Both the position numbers and the translations under genes were made by a program. Under the pieces are notes generated by a model, which was not told the origin of the DNA, did not search any database, and saw only the letters and a list, made by a program, of their open reading frames with translations. This document shows positions 21,314 to 33,211 of a DNA stretch of 64,000 nucleotides, one piece after another (within the stretch, counting starts at the first letter, position 1; each line of letters starts with the position of its first letter). This stretch comes from Azolla caroliniana (Eukaryota > Polypodiophyta). The stretch covers positions 13,268,001 through 13,332,000 of the forward strand of contig JBHGNT010000005.1 in the NCBI GenBank assembly GCA_043228905.1, read 5' to 3'.

Positions 21314-22761
21314 ATGACAGAACAACAATCAATACTTTATTCGACGCAAAGAGGTGGTTCCGGTGCACCTCCCCTCGATCAGCCTTCTACCTCTCCCCAT
21401 ATTTCAGGTAAGGTCGTCTCACTCTCCTTGTTAGATAATGTTAAGAATATCGTATTGGCAGAAGAACAACGACTACAAGAGGTTTCTCTGGTAGCTCATA
21501 TGGAAGGATCAAGGCCAAAAGGCCTGAGTTGCGTCGAATGTTGTACGCTTCCTTCCTAGAAGAAATCAACAATGTTATGGACATTCAATTCATGGGAAAA
21601 GGATGTTATTATTTGGAGTTTTCCGATTCTTCTTTAGTGGATCGTTTGTTGAAGATCAAACATACAACAATGCACGGCAATTGGATATCTTTCTACATGT
21701 GGACTCATAATGTGGTTGCAGATGAGATTTTGCAGCACAAAGAAGCCCAAATGATCTTTACAGCCATTTTTTTAGAATTGAAGAAAGAATAGCATCAAGT
21801 ATTAGCTCAAATAGGTTCTCTTTTAGGTACTATAATAGTGATTAAAGATGAGGCGTCACAGGAAGATGAGCGTATACGAGGAGCACCAACGGTGAGGATT
21901 TTGGCCCCCCGAAATAATGCTTTACCATCTTCAGTTTTGCTGCCAAATTTGCAAGAAAATAAAGAGCCATTGCTCCAAATGATTGTGTATTAGGGGCTTC
22001 CGGATCAATGTTTTATATGTAGGCATTTTGGGCATTTAGGGAAGGATTGTCCTCGGAAATGTTATCGATTAGAGGAGGCCCCTAAGTCGACTGCTAAGGT
22101 GGGGAGATCCGATTGGACTCCAGTAGTAGCTAAACATACTTTTAAACAATTTAACTCACCAGTCAATTCTATAGTTTTGTTCGATGGTAATCCGTACAAT
22201 ACTTTGAATAATGATGAAGATAGGAATATCTCCTCGCAAAATATTGTAAGGGAGAAGAATAAAGTTGGTGAAATACAGAATCCAACAACCTCGAAGCATG
22301 ATCATAAAGCCTTGACTATTAAAGAAAGTAAGGATAGACATCATAAGTTTTAGGGTTCGTCTATGGGGCAATTTAATGGTAATCATTTGGGGGATAAAGG
22401 GAAGCATATCATTCAATCCTTGCCTCATCCGGTGCCTCAGGACAAGGCATGACAAATTGACTGTTCGGGGATTGACATGGATTGTGAAAAGGAGTTATCT
22501 TTAGTAATCTATGAGGAGGATCCATCAAAACAAAATTCCCTCTCCGTAGTGGAAACGATGGTTTCTCAAGACACTAATGATTTTTCCTTTTCGGTAGTAA
22601 CTTTGGTTCTAGATGATGGTATTACATTGGAAAAAGCAATGCCAGTCCGTGCACATAAATACTCCGATAAAGATATGATGATAACTAGAAGACAATTACG
22701 TGTTGCTGAGGAAGGAAAACGCCGAGGAGAAGTTTTGGCCGAAAAAAGAATAGTTTCATAA
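21314..22761 (+). pseudogene. LINE J ORF1, RNA-binding protein
   Basis: Starts MTEQQSILYSTQRG at 21314. A DUF4283-like RRM fold follows (MGKGCYYLEFSD...LLKIKHTTMHGNW, 21590-21700) after one frameshift near 21530. A CCHC knuckle CFICRHFGHLGKDC lies near 22012-22055. The C-terminal part is acidic and polar (to REVLAEKRIVS at 22758). Stops interrupt near 21790, 21990 and 22351. The usual role is binding LINE RNA; ORF2 starts 20 bp downstream. Confidence 0.82.
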
Positions 22762-22779
22762 TACTTAGTTTTTCTATTA

Positions 22780-25700
22780 ATGGATGTTCTAAATATAATC
22801 TCATGGAATGTGCAAGGATTAGGAGGTAGTAGGTTTCGAAGAATGAGAGGGGTTTTTAGATAGGAGTTAAAAAAGCCTTATGTAGGACCAATAGATGTGC
22901 TCATTATTCAGGAGCATCATTTAGGGGAACAACGCATCTTAAAATATGGGAATCTTCTCCTTGGGAGGTGGCAACAATTCTGGTTGGCGGCTTTTGGACC
23001 GAATGATACCCAGGGGGGTTTATGTATTGCGGTTTCAAATATTTGGGCTTCACATTTAAGTATGTATGGATCATTAGCAAATAAAAGAGCACAATATATT
23101 GTTTTTCAAATAGGAGCGATTAAGTGGGGTTTGCTTAACCTTTACGCACCGAATTCTGAATCAGCAAGGTCTCGTTTTTTGTTTGAAATTCTATTACAAA
23201 TACCTCAGATTGACCATTGGGCATTAGTTGGGGATTTTAATATGTTAAAGGATGTGCAAGATAGGCAAGGTGGTAGTTTACGCATTATCTTTGGGTCAAA
23301 ATTTAGGGAGTGGGAAAAACTATGTATGTCACTACAATTGGTTGATCTTTAGTCAGTGCAATCCTTTAATAGAATACCAGAATCTCTATCTTTTTCAAGA
23401 TCTGACAGGAGATTGGCAGGGGTCAACCTTTCTTGTTTGGATAGGTTTTATGGGGATGCTTTTATGTGGACTAGAGGTGGTCAATTAGGAATTTTACCTG
23501 GTTGTTCTTTTTCAGATCATTCACCTCTTAAGTTAAAATTCTTTTTATCATCGACAAGAAGGCCTAGTAGATTTAGAATCCCTAACTCAGTTTTTCTTAG
23601 AGACGATTGTAAACATTTTGAACGGGTCGAAGCATGCTACGTATTTGGTTTCAATATCATTATGATGTGGAATCCGATGCTATCTTGATTAATGTGGTGC
23701 ATGTGTTGAAAGAAATTCAAGAATTTTTTCAAAGTAAAGCGAAAGCTTTGTATCTTGATTATGATTCCAAGATTGAAAGACACAAATGAGCTTTGACAAC
23801 GTTACAACATTTGCAACAAAGGTGGCCTAGGTCTATAGATTTAGCCACGAGAATTATTGATGTTGGGAAAAAAATTACTGATATGTAATTGTAGAAGTCA
23901 GATTTTTGGTATCATAAATCCTTTGCAAGATGGACTAGATAGGCTGATACAGTTTGTAAAGGGTTTTTTGAACCTCATCGCATTAAATCACATAAGTCTC
24001 AACCGACGAATATGAGACGAGTTGATGGGTCTTTTACATCAAATGTGATAGAGATGAGGGACATAACATCCTCTTTTTATAGTCATTTGTTGACAGCATT
24101 TCCAATTTTGAGAAATAATGTGATTAAGAGGGATGTTGTTTGGGCTTTGGTCTCTAATCGAGTATCATTGGAAATGCAAATTTCTTTGCTTGCTCCGTTG
24201 CAACCTTCTGAAGTTTTGTTAGCAGCAAAGGCTTTAGGTAAGGATGTTTGTCCAGGTGTTGATGGGATGGGGGTTTCATGGTATATAGAGTATTGGGATA
24301 TGATTGGTAATGTTTTGATTTCTGCCTACCAACAAATTCTTGACCATGGTTATATGCCTCAGGAATGGACAGACGGCCTAATATATTTGATTCCAGAGGG
24401 GGACGTCCCTTTGGATGATATTCGAAAATGGAGGCCTATAACACTACTTAATGTTGTGTAAAAGATCTTAGCTAAAACAATAGCAAAGAGCGTGCAACCT
24501 TTTTTACCTCAACTAATTCATGATTCCCAAATGGGTTTTGTTCAAGAGAGAAGTATTTTTTATACCATTTTTTTGTTTTGGGAAATGGTGGCTATTGCAA
24601 AGCAACAACAACAAGATTTGGCTATTTTGTTTTTAGATTTCGAGAAGGCCTATGACAGAGTGGATTGGGATTTCATGGAAGGGACATTACAGCGAATGGG
24701 CTTTCCAATGCAATGGACTAAGGCTATCGCAGCTTTGTATAGGACCGCTCATAGTTCTCTTTTGTTTGCAGGTGATGTTGGCTATAGATTTTCAATTTCG
24801 AGATTAGTAAGACAAGGGTGTCCACTAGCTCCCTTTTTGTTTATTTTAGTCTCTAAAGCTTTTTCTAATTACCTTAGGAGTAGGAATGTACATAGTCATG
24901 GTATAGCCTTACCTATACAAGGATATGCAACCATGACTGTTGATTCAGAATTTGCTGATGACACCGCTTTATATGTTTCTGCAGGAAAGGCGAATATGTA
25001 CATAGTCATGGTATAGCCTTACCTATACAAGGATATGCAACCATGACTGTTGATTCAGAATTTGCTGATGACACCGCTTTATATGTTTCTGTAGAAAATG
25101 TACATAGTCATGGTATAGCCTTACCTATACAAGGATATGCAACCATGACTCTTGATTCAGAATTTGCTGATGACACCGCTTTATATGTTTCTGCAGAAAA
25201 GGCGAATTTGTTGAATCTTCAACAAGCAACAACATATTTTTGTGATGCTTCAGGAGCTTTGATTTATTGGGACAAGTCTATGGGATGTTGGGTCGTGTCT
25301 TCCTCTCCTCCACAAGATGTGCCAACTCCAAGTTTTATTTGGGTGCCTCGAGGTAGAGCAGTAAGGTATCTGGGTTGTCAAATAGGGCTAGAATTGTTAG
25401 CAGAAGATATGGTAACACCCCTTTTATTACGAGTTGGAAATAAATTGTTATATTGGGATACAACTAAGTTGTGGCAAACTCTGTTTTGCTTGCATCAATG
25501 TGGTATATTGTGTCAAAGTGGTTATTTTCACGTTCCGTTATATCGAAATTACAACGCTTAGTTCGTAATTTTATTTCGGGTGCTTCGTTGGGATCAAGGG
25601 CTGTTGCAAAAGTTGCTTGGTCGGTTTTAATCTGGCCAATAAGTGAAGGTGGACTAGGCTTAATAAATCCTATGCTCCAGAGTAAGGCTCTTCTTGCGAA

Positions 25701-27208
25701 GCATGTTGTGAGAGGATTTATGCCCGGGGATGAGTTGTGGAAAAAGTTATGGTTGTTAGATATTCGTAACATTAAGCCTACCTTAGGAGGACAGTGGCAA
25801 GATAGTTGTAGATGGTTGTTTAATTCTGAATTTCCAATTAAGGCTCAAAATGTTGGTTCTCGAAGAGTTTTTAGAGGTATTTTGAGGGCATGGAAGGACA
25901 TTAGAGAGGCTCTATTATTTCAACCGCCTTCAACAGAAGCCCAATTTGTAAGACAACCATTGCTATGGAATCTTTTGTTTACTGATAGCTCTGGTTGTGT
26001 TTTAGGTATTAGGCCGCATTTATCGTGGGGGAAAATGGACTCAGGACTAGCTACAAGTGTGGCTGATTGGGACCGTTTTCAATTTCTCTCAAATGAGGAC
26101 AAAAAACAATTCTCGTCTTCATTATGTGGGGGATGTTTGATGTTCGTTCAGATTCAACAGGCCTTTCATAATTGTCAAAGGAAAATTACCTTACATAATA
26201 ATTATACATGGTATGGTCTTTTCTCACCTTTGGGCATTTTAATAGGTGCCAGGGCTTACACTGATGAGGGTACAATAAGATTTTATGAGGTTGGATATGC
26301 TGGTCTTTTATATTTTGTAGAAGAAGAAGCTGAAGTTATGCAACTAACCTCCCAAAAAACCATTAGGGTAATTGCTAGGTTAGAGAAGAAGATTTTCCTA
26401 GATCTTACCCCTTTTTTGGCAGACCATACACGACAACTATGGGCATTTCAAAGTAAGCCGGTGGAACAGCTTAATTGGGATCTGGTTGATTACTCATGGT
26501 GGTTGGTTGGAAGGTCTTTGGGAAATGAACAAGAAAGTAGAACTCTTCCTTTTTTTCAGTATTCTGTGGCCTACAGGAGATGCTTCTTGTTGCAACGCCA
26601 TTCTATAAGTCCTGCTGCACAAAAATATTGGGAGTCAGGTGCAATATCGCCTCAATATTTGGCAGCTTACTGGAAAAGTCTATGGACTTTACCATGTTTG
26701 CAGAGAGCCATTTCTTTTAAGTGGTTATTACTTCATTATGCTTTACCTATAGGTTGTCATCTAAAAGGACAGGTTCATGATCGTCGTTGTATGTGTTGCC
26801 AATTACAGGAGGAGAATTTGAAACATTTGTTTTGGACTTGTATTGCAACTCAACAATATTGGGGAAGAATACTAAGGTTGTTTTCTTGTAAATATAGAGG
26901 AGCGATTTTTACATGGGGAGTTGTTCTTTGCGGGTCTTTGGATGTCCAAGTATCCATGTACGAAGGGGAGTAATGTCTGGAAGCATTGCGTGTGTCAGAG
27001 AATAGAATTGAATCAGTTCTCCCGAATAGTCCGGGTGGCAAATATTTTAAAAAGTCTTTTGTTTGGAATATTGTCTCGATTAATGCTTTATGGGTGTGGT
27101 GGAAGTGTAGGTGTAGCAAGAAATGTGGTGGATATGATAAAGATGTTCTGGGACAACTTGGCACATACAGTTAAGGGAGAGTACGATAATATTAAAGGAC
27201 CAACATAA
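22780..27208 (+). pseudogene. LINE J ORF2, endonuclease-reverse transcriptase
   Basis: APE-type endonuclease at 22780-23690: SWNVQGLGG, IQEHHLGE, LNLYAPNS, VGDFNML and SDHSPLK, with TAG at 22861 and 23350. After a frameshift the RT spans about 24010-25300: PGVDGMGVSWY, KWRPITLLNVV, FLDFEKAYDRVDW (motif A), QGCPLAPFLF (motif B) and EFADDTALY (motif C, present three times). 25471-26973 is open for 500 codons and carries the zinc-binding RVT tail (SFKWLLLHYALP...CMCCQL...HLFWTC). No RNase H domain recognised. About five breaks. Confidence 0.9.
24886..25199 (+). repeat. Tandem triplication of RT motif C
   Basis: Three near-identical copies starting at 24886, 24996 and 25098. The first unit is 110 bp and shifts the frame; the second is 102 bp and keeps it. 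Each encodes VHSHGIALPIQGYATM and EFADDTALYVS. Confidence 0.93.
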
Positions 27209-28885
27209 AAGGTGCATAAGAAAAGAAGAAAAATTCGTCAGACATGGTGGCCAATACCTCTATGGTTGGATGGGACACAAGAAAACTGTTGGAATTATGT
27301 GCCACCACGATGGTTGTTTCCTCCGCCTAGTCCTTTCTTATTTCAGTCTTATAGCACATAACAACATAACTTGTTGATAAACATAATAATTCTTTTCTTT
27401 GTTGGAAAATGATGTTGTTATGGGAGGAAGAAGTGTTCCTATGGTGTGATAGGGAAATATTTATATATTTCTATTCAAAGTAATTGGTATTTTTTGATAC
27501 TTTTCAGCAGGTTTTGTTACTTACCTAATGGACTATTAAGTAGTGTCGTTGGATAGGATAAGTGATGCTCTTGGTGGAAATCAAGGACATGGCAAGCCAA
27601 AATTTGGTGCCGATTAGCGAGATCGTGAGATGATTGTTGTGGATGTAAGAAGCAAATTCTTTTTGAGCGATAAGGATGAGTGTAGATGGTGTGGCGGTTG
27701 AAGCATATTCTTATGAGCAGGAATTTGGTGGTAATCGGCGAGAGGGTTGATGTGGATTAAGAAGAAAAATTCTTTTGAGGGATAAGGAGGAGTGAAGATG
27801 GTGTGGGGTTTGAAGCATAGTATCATGAGTTGATGAGGGAGTTTTTTACACTAATATGTTTGTTGTCTATATGCCAGGATGCTTAATGGAATCTGAAAAT
27901 GGACAAATGGTTGATGTTGAAAATGAAGCAGATTTTCTATAAAGATAGTGTTGGATGGTGAAGCATATTTTATGAGTGTCTGAGGAGAGTGATTCATTCT
28001 ATTTTTTGATGGTGTAGGGGTTGAAGCATACTTTCATGAGGGGAGAAGGAGAGCACATTGGATGTTGGTCATCGCGTCTTCCAATCTCAAGGACCTTCAT
28101 AGTAAAAGATGACATTGTTGATATCGACAACGAAGCACATTATCTATTTCTGACAAGGATGACTAACGATGGTGTCGGAGGAAGAAGCATAATTTCATGA
28201 GGGGATCTAGAGAGTAGTGTCATTATGTTTTTCGTATGTACATGGATTTCGTGGTCTACGACGAGAGATGGTTGTGCTAGACTTTGGTGGTAATCGGCTA
28301 GATGTTGGATGGGGGAAAATAAAACAGATTCTTTGTTTGATAAGGATGAGTCATGAGGTTGGCGGGGGCTGAAGCATACTTCATGATGGGAGGGTAGACT
28401 CATTTTCTTTTTTGTTCTATGAGTGTTGATGGTGTGGACTTGGAAACATTTTCTTGAGGGTCGATGAGAGTACATGTTTTGAAGCTTGGAGATTTTTAAT
28501 GTTTTTAAGACACAACAACTCAGGCAAAATGTGTTGCTATCATTGGAAGACATTGCTTGACTTCAGACATTGGAATTAGTTGATAAAGTGATCACATTAC
28601 AGGATTTATGAAGCTGGTTGATTTTGTAGGCATTTTTGTTGTCAAAGGTTGAGCGCTAATGTGGAAAAATGAAGTTCGAAAAAGCTGGATACTCCGAGAT
28701 GTTGTTTATATGTTGACTATGGTCTTCAGTACTTTTGTCTACAACATGAAGTTTTTAGAAACCATGACAAGGGGCAAAGGAAGATGTGTTTCAGATGCTT
28801 CTAACTACAAATGTGGCCATTTCGAATGCAATTATGATAGAATGGACTTGTTTTTACATGCTAGAGATTGTTTTTACCTTTACAT
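27209..28885 (+). other. Long 3' region of LINE J
   Basis: Downstream of ORF2. Near 27230-27310 a short frame reads RRKIRQTWWPIPLWLDG-like residues, possibly the end of the ORF2 protein in another frame. The rest has no supported gene. It contains the degenerate repeats listed separately and ends at the PPR fragment. Confidence 0.55.
27600..28480 (+). repeat. Degenerate tandem repeats in LINE J 3' region
   Basis: Diverged units share the order: GGTGGTAATCGGC-type word, GATAAGGATGAGT, GATGGTGTGGGG, TTGAAGCATA, TCATGAG. Clear copies lie around 27600-27715, 27728-27835 and 28285-28400, with partial ones near 27950, 28010, 28165 and 28425. Confidence 0.7.
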
Positions 28886-29187
28886 GTGGTCTCCTAGCTT
28901 GCTGTAGCAAAGGCTTGTGGAAGTCTAAAAGCTATTGACAAGGGAAAATAAATTCACGGTGACATTACAGATATAGCTCTTGTGGATAATGATATGATGG
29001 TATTGGGCAATGCTTCGATGGACATGTATGACAAATGTGTAGGTTTGGAACAACCATGGAAGTGCTGGAAAAGTTTGTTTTTCAAGATGTGAATAGCTTG
29101 GAATGCACTCATTATAACATATGTCCAGCATGGACATGGCCACAAAGCACTCGATTCATTTGAACAAATGCAAAGCATGGGCATTTC
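28886..29187 (+). pseudogene. PPR (pentatricopeptide repeat) gene fragment, PLS type
   Basis: One reading frame with three stops gives AKACGSLKAIDKGK*IHGDI, then VLGNASMDMYDKC, then IAWNALIITYVQHGHGHKAL and FEQMQSMGI. This is the consensus order of plant PLS-class PPR repeats (LKAC.SL.A...GK.IH; GNALVDMYAKCG; WNALI.GYVQHG...AL.LFEQMQ). It covers about 100 residues, around three repeat modules, out of the many in an organelle RNA-editing protein. It lies just before the LINE poly(A), so it was probably copied along with the LINE. Not functional. Confidence 0.82.
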
Positions 29188-29361
29188 TCTGATTTGGATA
29201 ATGGTATGGCATCATTGTAATTTCTTTGCCTATAAAGATTACCGAGGGGTTTTTTCTTACTTATCTTAACTAGAAAGACTGGCTAGAGTCATTCAGCATG
29301 GCTTTACAATATTCGAAGTCATTTTAATACCAATGGAGGATATTTTTTTAGGAAAAAAAAA

Positions 29362-29376
29362 ATGTCACTTGATGAA
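29362..29376. repeat. Right target-site duplication of LINE J
   Basis: ATGTCACTTGATGAA after the A-run, matching 21246-21260. Confidence 0.93.
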
Positions 29377-30435
29377 AGGAAGAGATTAGTTGTACGAAGC
29401 CGGAAATTTCTGTCTCCTAAACGACAGACTATACCACAGAGGCATTGATGGCTTACGGCGGCATAGAGTTCGACAGTTTGAGAAGGATGGAATTTTACAG
29501 GAAACCCACTGCGGTATAGTTGGTGGACATTATGTGGGAGAAGCTATGACTAAGAAAATATGGAGCAGTGGCTTGTGGTGGCCGAAAACCACTAAGGATG
29601 CAGTTGAATATTGTAGGCAATGCAACTTTCGTCAACGAATCGGCCAACCGATAGAAAAGGACAAGATGTCTTTTCAACTAGTATTACCTTTAGAACCTTT
29701 CCAAAAATGGATCTTGGACTTTGTCGGTCCATTTAAGGCAGCTTCTATCAAGACCGGAAATCGTTATATTATAGTAGCTAAAAACTATTGTATGAAATGG
29801 GTTGAAACTAAACCCTTACAGGATAACACGACATTGTCACAACAAAATTTCTATAGGAAAACATATGGTGTCGGTTCGGCTATCCAATTGAATTAGTCAG
29901 TGATCAAGGTACTCATTTCACAAATAAAATTGTACATGAATTATCATGGCTTTTCGGTTAGAAGCTGTAATGCAAGTAGAAATTTAGGAACTTCTGGCAT
30001 TATGAGTATGAGTCATCAAAAGACTAGAAGAGGAGCAATTAGAAAGAGTTTGGAAAGAACAATTGATCATTTTGGAAGAAAGTAGGTTGCAGGCTATGTG
30101 TGCACTTGAGCAGAAATAGTGCCAGATAACGGCGTTCGTAGACAGACACCGGAAACAAAAAGAAAAGATGTTCGCGATCTATAAGCTAGTACTTGTCTTT
30201 CAGATGAAGATGGGTTTGATGCCCGGAAAACTCTGATTTCGGTGGATAGTTCCATTTTGAATAGTCGACTACAAGAATGACACATATCAAGTCGGCACAC
30301 TCTTAGGTGAAATTAGGCCGAAATGGGTAAATGGTTTTTGGTTACGTGGCACGGTCACGAATATATATAATATTATTAAGAAAAAAGAAGAAGAAGAAAG
30401 AAGCTATAGCAGAAAACTAGTCTTGGCAAAGCTAT
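29377..30435 (+). pseudogene. Element I integrase
   Basis: H2C2 zinc site: H of YHRGIDG..., H of THCGIVGGHY, then CRQCNF near 29614-29632. Core: ILDFVGPFKA (first Asp, about 29712) and VSDQGTHFTNK (second Asp, about 29898) after a frameshift at 29896. The Glu region is deleted or decayed. A long helix (EEEQLERVWKEQLIILEESRLQ in part, 30010-30090) and a C-terminal domain with MGLMPGKLRFRW and IRPKWVNGFWL (30200-30345) follow. This tail is typical of the Tat group. Dead. Confidence 0.83.
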
Positions 30436-30628
30436 AACAAAATTAACAAAAAATACTTCATGACTTCTTGGTGTGGTCTTTTTCAGACTATATATGGACA
30501 AGCTAAAAAATCATGTATTATTAATTATGAGTGGTGGAGCTATTATTACTATATTTGTACTAGCACTATCATAAATAGAATATTTTCATAAATAGTATAT
30601 TCTCTTTGCCTCTGAAAAAAATGAAAAA

Positions 30629-33211
30629 ATGAACCGTCTATTCCCTCAAAACCCTAGGTCTTCACTTTCTATGTTACAAAAGCAGAAAAGGTTTCAAGAG
30701 CACAAGTTTTCTTTGTCTTCTCTGTGCACACAGAAATCAAAAGCTCCATCGCTCACTAGTTCCGACTTATATCAAGAAGTCAACATGTCAGTTCAAGTAT
30801 CAGATGAACTGCAACAGTAATTGTGGAACAAGAGATTGGACGGATACCTGAAAGTTGCAGATTCCGAACCCCACCCACATGCCACACAGATCATCCAACC
30901 GATCGACATAACCAAGATAACAAACAAACAGGTATGTCGAATTCTTAATTTGAGTAGTGATGCTATGACGAAACTGGAACCAGAGGTCCTAACATCCTAT
31001 TTCGGTGAGTACTCGCCATCGGCTAAGGACTATCAAACGCAAGGTGGAGACGATGAATTCTTCCACGAAGTCACTAAATTCCTATTAGAAGTAGCATTCA
31101 TAAGTCAACGATTTTATTGCATGCCTAAAAAGAAGGCAGGTTTTATCACATCAACATATGAAGGGGAGGTGTTCGACTGGGGACTCTTGACGGCAAAAGC
31201 GCTCATAGAGCAGTTCAATGGGGTTCAAAGAGGAAACCCCATGAAGCCGATATTCACCAAATGGTTAACAGTACACTGCCCAACACCTAGTTCGGAGAGT
31301 CGGCAAAGCACTTCATAGATAGAGGGACAACCACAAAGATAGGCTACATCGAAGGCTCGACAACAAGTGCCACGAGAAGAATGGCACGAACCAGAATCGA
31401 CGCTTGTCGGAACCCGTCCGACAAACAAAAACGGCAACAAAGCAACCACAGGAGTAAATAACGACTCCTATGTCCAATAGAGAAGTACCAAAGAAGACAC
31501 CGACCCTAGCACCACAACAGGCCCAAGAACTGGCCCTAACACCGACATCGGGAAATACAACACAAAGGATGAGGAGGACAAAATAGAAAGCACAACGCTA
31601 CACACAACCAAGCGAGGAAACACCGCCGACACAAAGACAAAAGATGAACACACAATCTCGTCAAACAAATGAAGAAGGCCATGTCGATCCAAATGACACA
31701 AGCCGGGTAGAAAAGGGGAAATCATCAATTATGACTCCTAGAGAAGCATTAGGGCTACCCGAACTTCCACCGGCAGCACATGAAATGGCATCCATTATGC
31801 AATTCGGCTCATCATATGAACTAGTGGAATGGCTCGCACAACGACTGTAGGAAGTATCGGAACGGTTGACCCAAGAACATAAGGACTGGGTACTGATCCA
31901 AAAGTCTTTAATTGGAGTTGTCGAGCTAGAGGAACAACAACAATTGGACAAAATCGGCCGACAACGAAATGCAACGAATCAAGGTGAGGCAATTCAATTG
32001 CCCCCATTACATACAACACTTCTAGAAGTGCATAGAGAATATCACAGGGCAAATAGGGCAGCTAAAGACATGGTTGAAGCATACAAGAGAGCCACGGTGG
32101 CAGAATATCAGCTACAAGACAAATGGACAAAAAGCCAAGCTGAAAATGATAAGTTGTCAGCAATCCTCTAACAAAATGAAGAAAAATTAAAAGTAGCCAA
32201 AGCTCAAGTACAGACGCACTGGACATCGGAGCCCGATCAGCAGTTCCAACAACAATTACAAGAAGTCGAGGAGAAAGCGGGGAATGTAACCGCTAGAACC
32301 GAAGCAGTAGAGCACAAGGTCATGAAATTAGAAGACCACATTTTATTGACTAAAAACAAAATTCGCAAATAATTGGATGTGAAAGATGATGCTATCCAAT
32401 GATTAAAAAGACAATTGGCACAACAACAGGATCAGACACAATAGCAAACAAAACAGGTATAGGAATTGGAGGAGTATATCAGAATCCAGGAGGAGTGTTT
32501 TGTGGAGCAAATGGCCGAGACGGAACTCCCAAAAGAGACTACACAAGAGGTGCATGAAGAAGAAAAGTGACGCTTGGAATCGGTGAATACTGATTTAACA
32601 AGAAACTGCGTCGTGTTAAAAGTCAGGTATGAGAACAAACAACTCGAGTTGCTGATAGCCGAAGCGAAGTTAATGCAAGCAGAAGGCTCGAACAACCCAC
32701 AAATAGCAAAATTAAGGAAACTATGAGCCACGACACTGTACCACGTAAGTATGGGCGAGGAAAAAGTCTGACCGATGATAAAAGCCCACAAGCTCAAAAC
32801 GCTACAACTGGTAGCCGAATCCCTCGACAAAGGATGGATGACATGGTTGGCGCAGGTAACCAAAGTGCAACTCTTGCATACTAACAAGGAGAACAGAAAA
32901 GTGTCGGGTCAAGAGTTCTTCAAAATTACAGAAGAACACATCTCTCCAGTACAAGAAGACTTAGCTTGGGACTAGTATGAGCTTGCAACGAGCCATCGGG
33001 AGGAAATAACTCAGGTAATGGAGAAATTCCATGCCCACAATATCGACACCACTACCAAGCTAGCCAACTACGAACTAAACTGACGACAACAAACAACTGA
33101 GCTTGGATCTTCATCCGTGCCGCAACCACCACCACAACCGACCAACGTTGACAACGAGGAGAATAGCGCCGACGACAACGACAAAGATCCCGAAGGGGAA
33201 GCAAAACCATA
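30629..33211 (+). pseudogene. Decayed coiled-coil ORF downstream of gypsy I integrase
   Basis: Unrecognised. The first part (30629-31318, one TAA at 30818) is a mixed-composition domain (VTKFLLEVAFISQRFYC, EGEVFDWGLLTAKALIEQF). After a frameshift near 31450 comes a Pro/Thr/Gln-rich linker. From 31644 to 33211 one frame runs with about 12 stops. It is strongly helical and rich in Gln, Glu and Lys (heptad-like QAENDKL, EEKAGNV, LKRQLAQQQ), and ends in an acidic, Pro-rich tail (PQPPPQPTNVDNEE). No signal peptide or membrane segment seen. The position after integrase is that of an extra or env-like ORF in plant gypsy elements, but it could be an unrelated host pseudogene. Confidence 0.55.

Larger units (their letters stand above)
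21261..29361 (+). mobile_element. LINE J, about 8.1 kb, with captured 3' sequence
   Basis: Non-LTR retrotransposon flanked by 15-bp direct repeats and ending in a short poly(A) (29353-29361). ORF1 (gag-like with CCHC) and ORF2 (endonuclease, RT, zinc-knuckle tail) are both broken by stops and frameshifts. The stretch after ORF2 is unusually long, about 2.1 kb. It contains degenerate repeats and a PPR gene fragment. AT-rich. Inserted in gypsy I. Either one 8.1-kb insertion or a LINE plus later additions; the flanking repeats favour one event. Confidence 0.9.

Noticed and set aside
27600-28480. CRISPR array or regular satellite
   Set aside because: Units are diverged, of uneven length, with no constant-length spacers, and lie in a plant LINE 3' region.
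28140-28553. 137-codon minus-strand frame in the LINE 3' region
   Set aside because: It runs through the degenerate repeats on the opposite strand, has no recognisable domain, and nothing suggests expression.
30629-33211. Using the coiled-coil ORF's own stops as proof of cytosine deamination
   Set aside because: Every stop codon is one C to T step from CAA, CAG or CGA by definition. Without a homolog this is uninformative, so only homolog-supported cases were counted.
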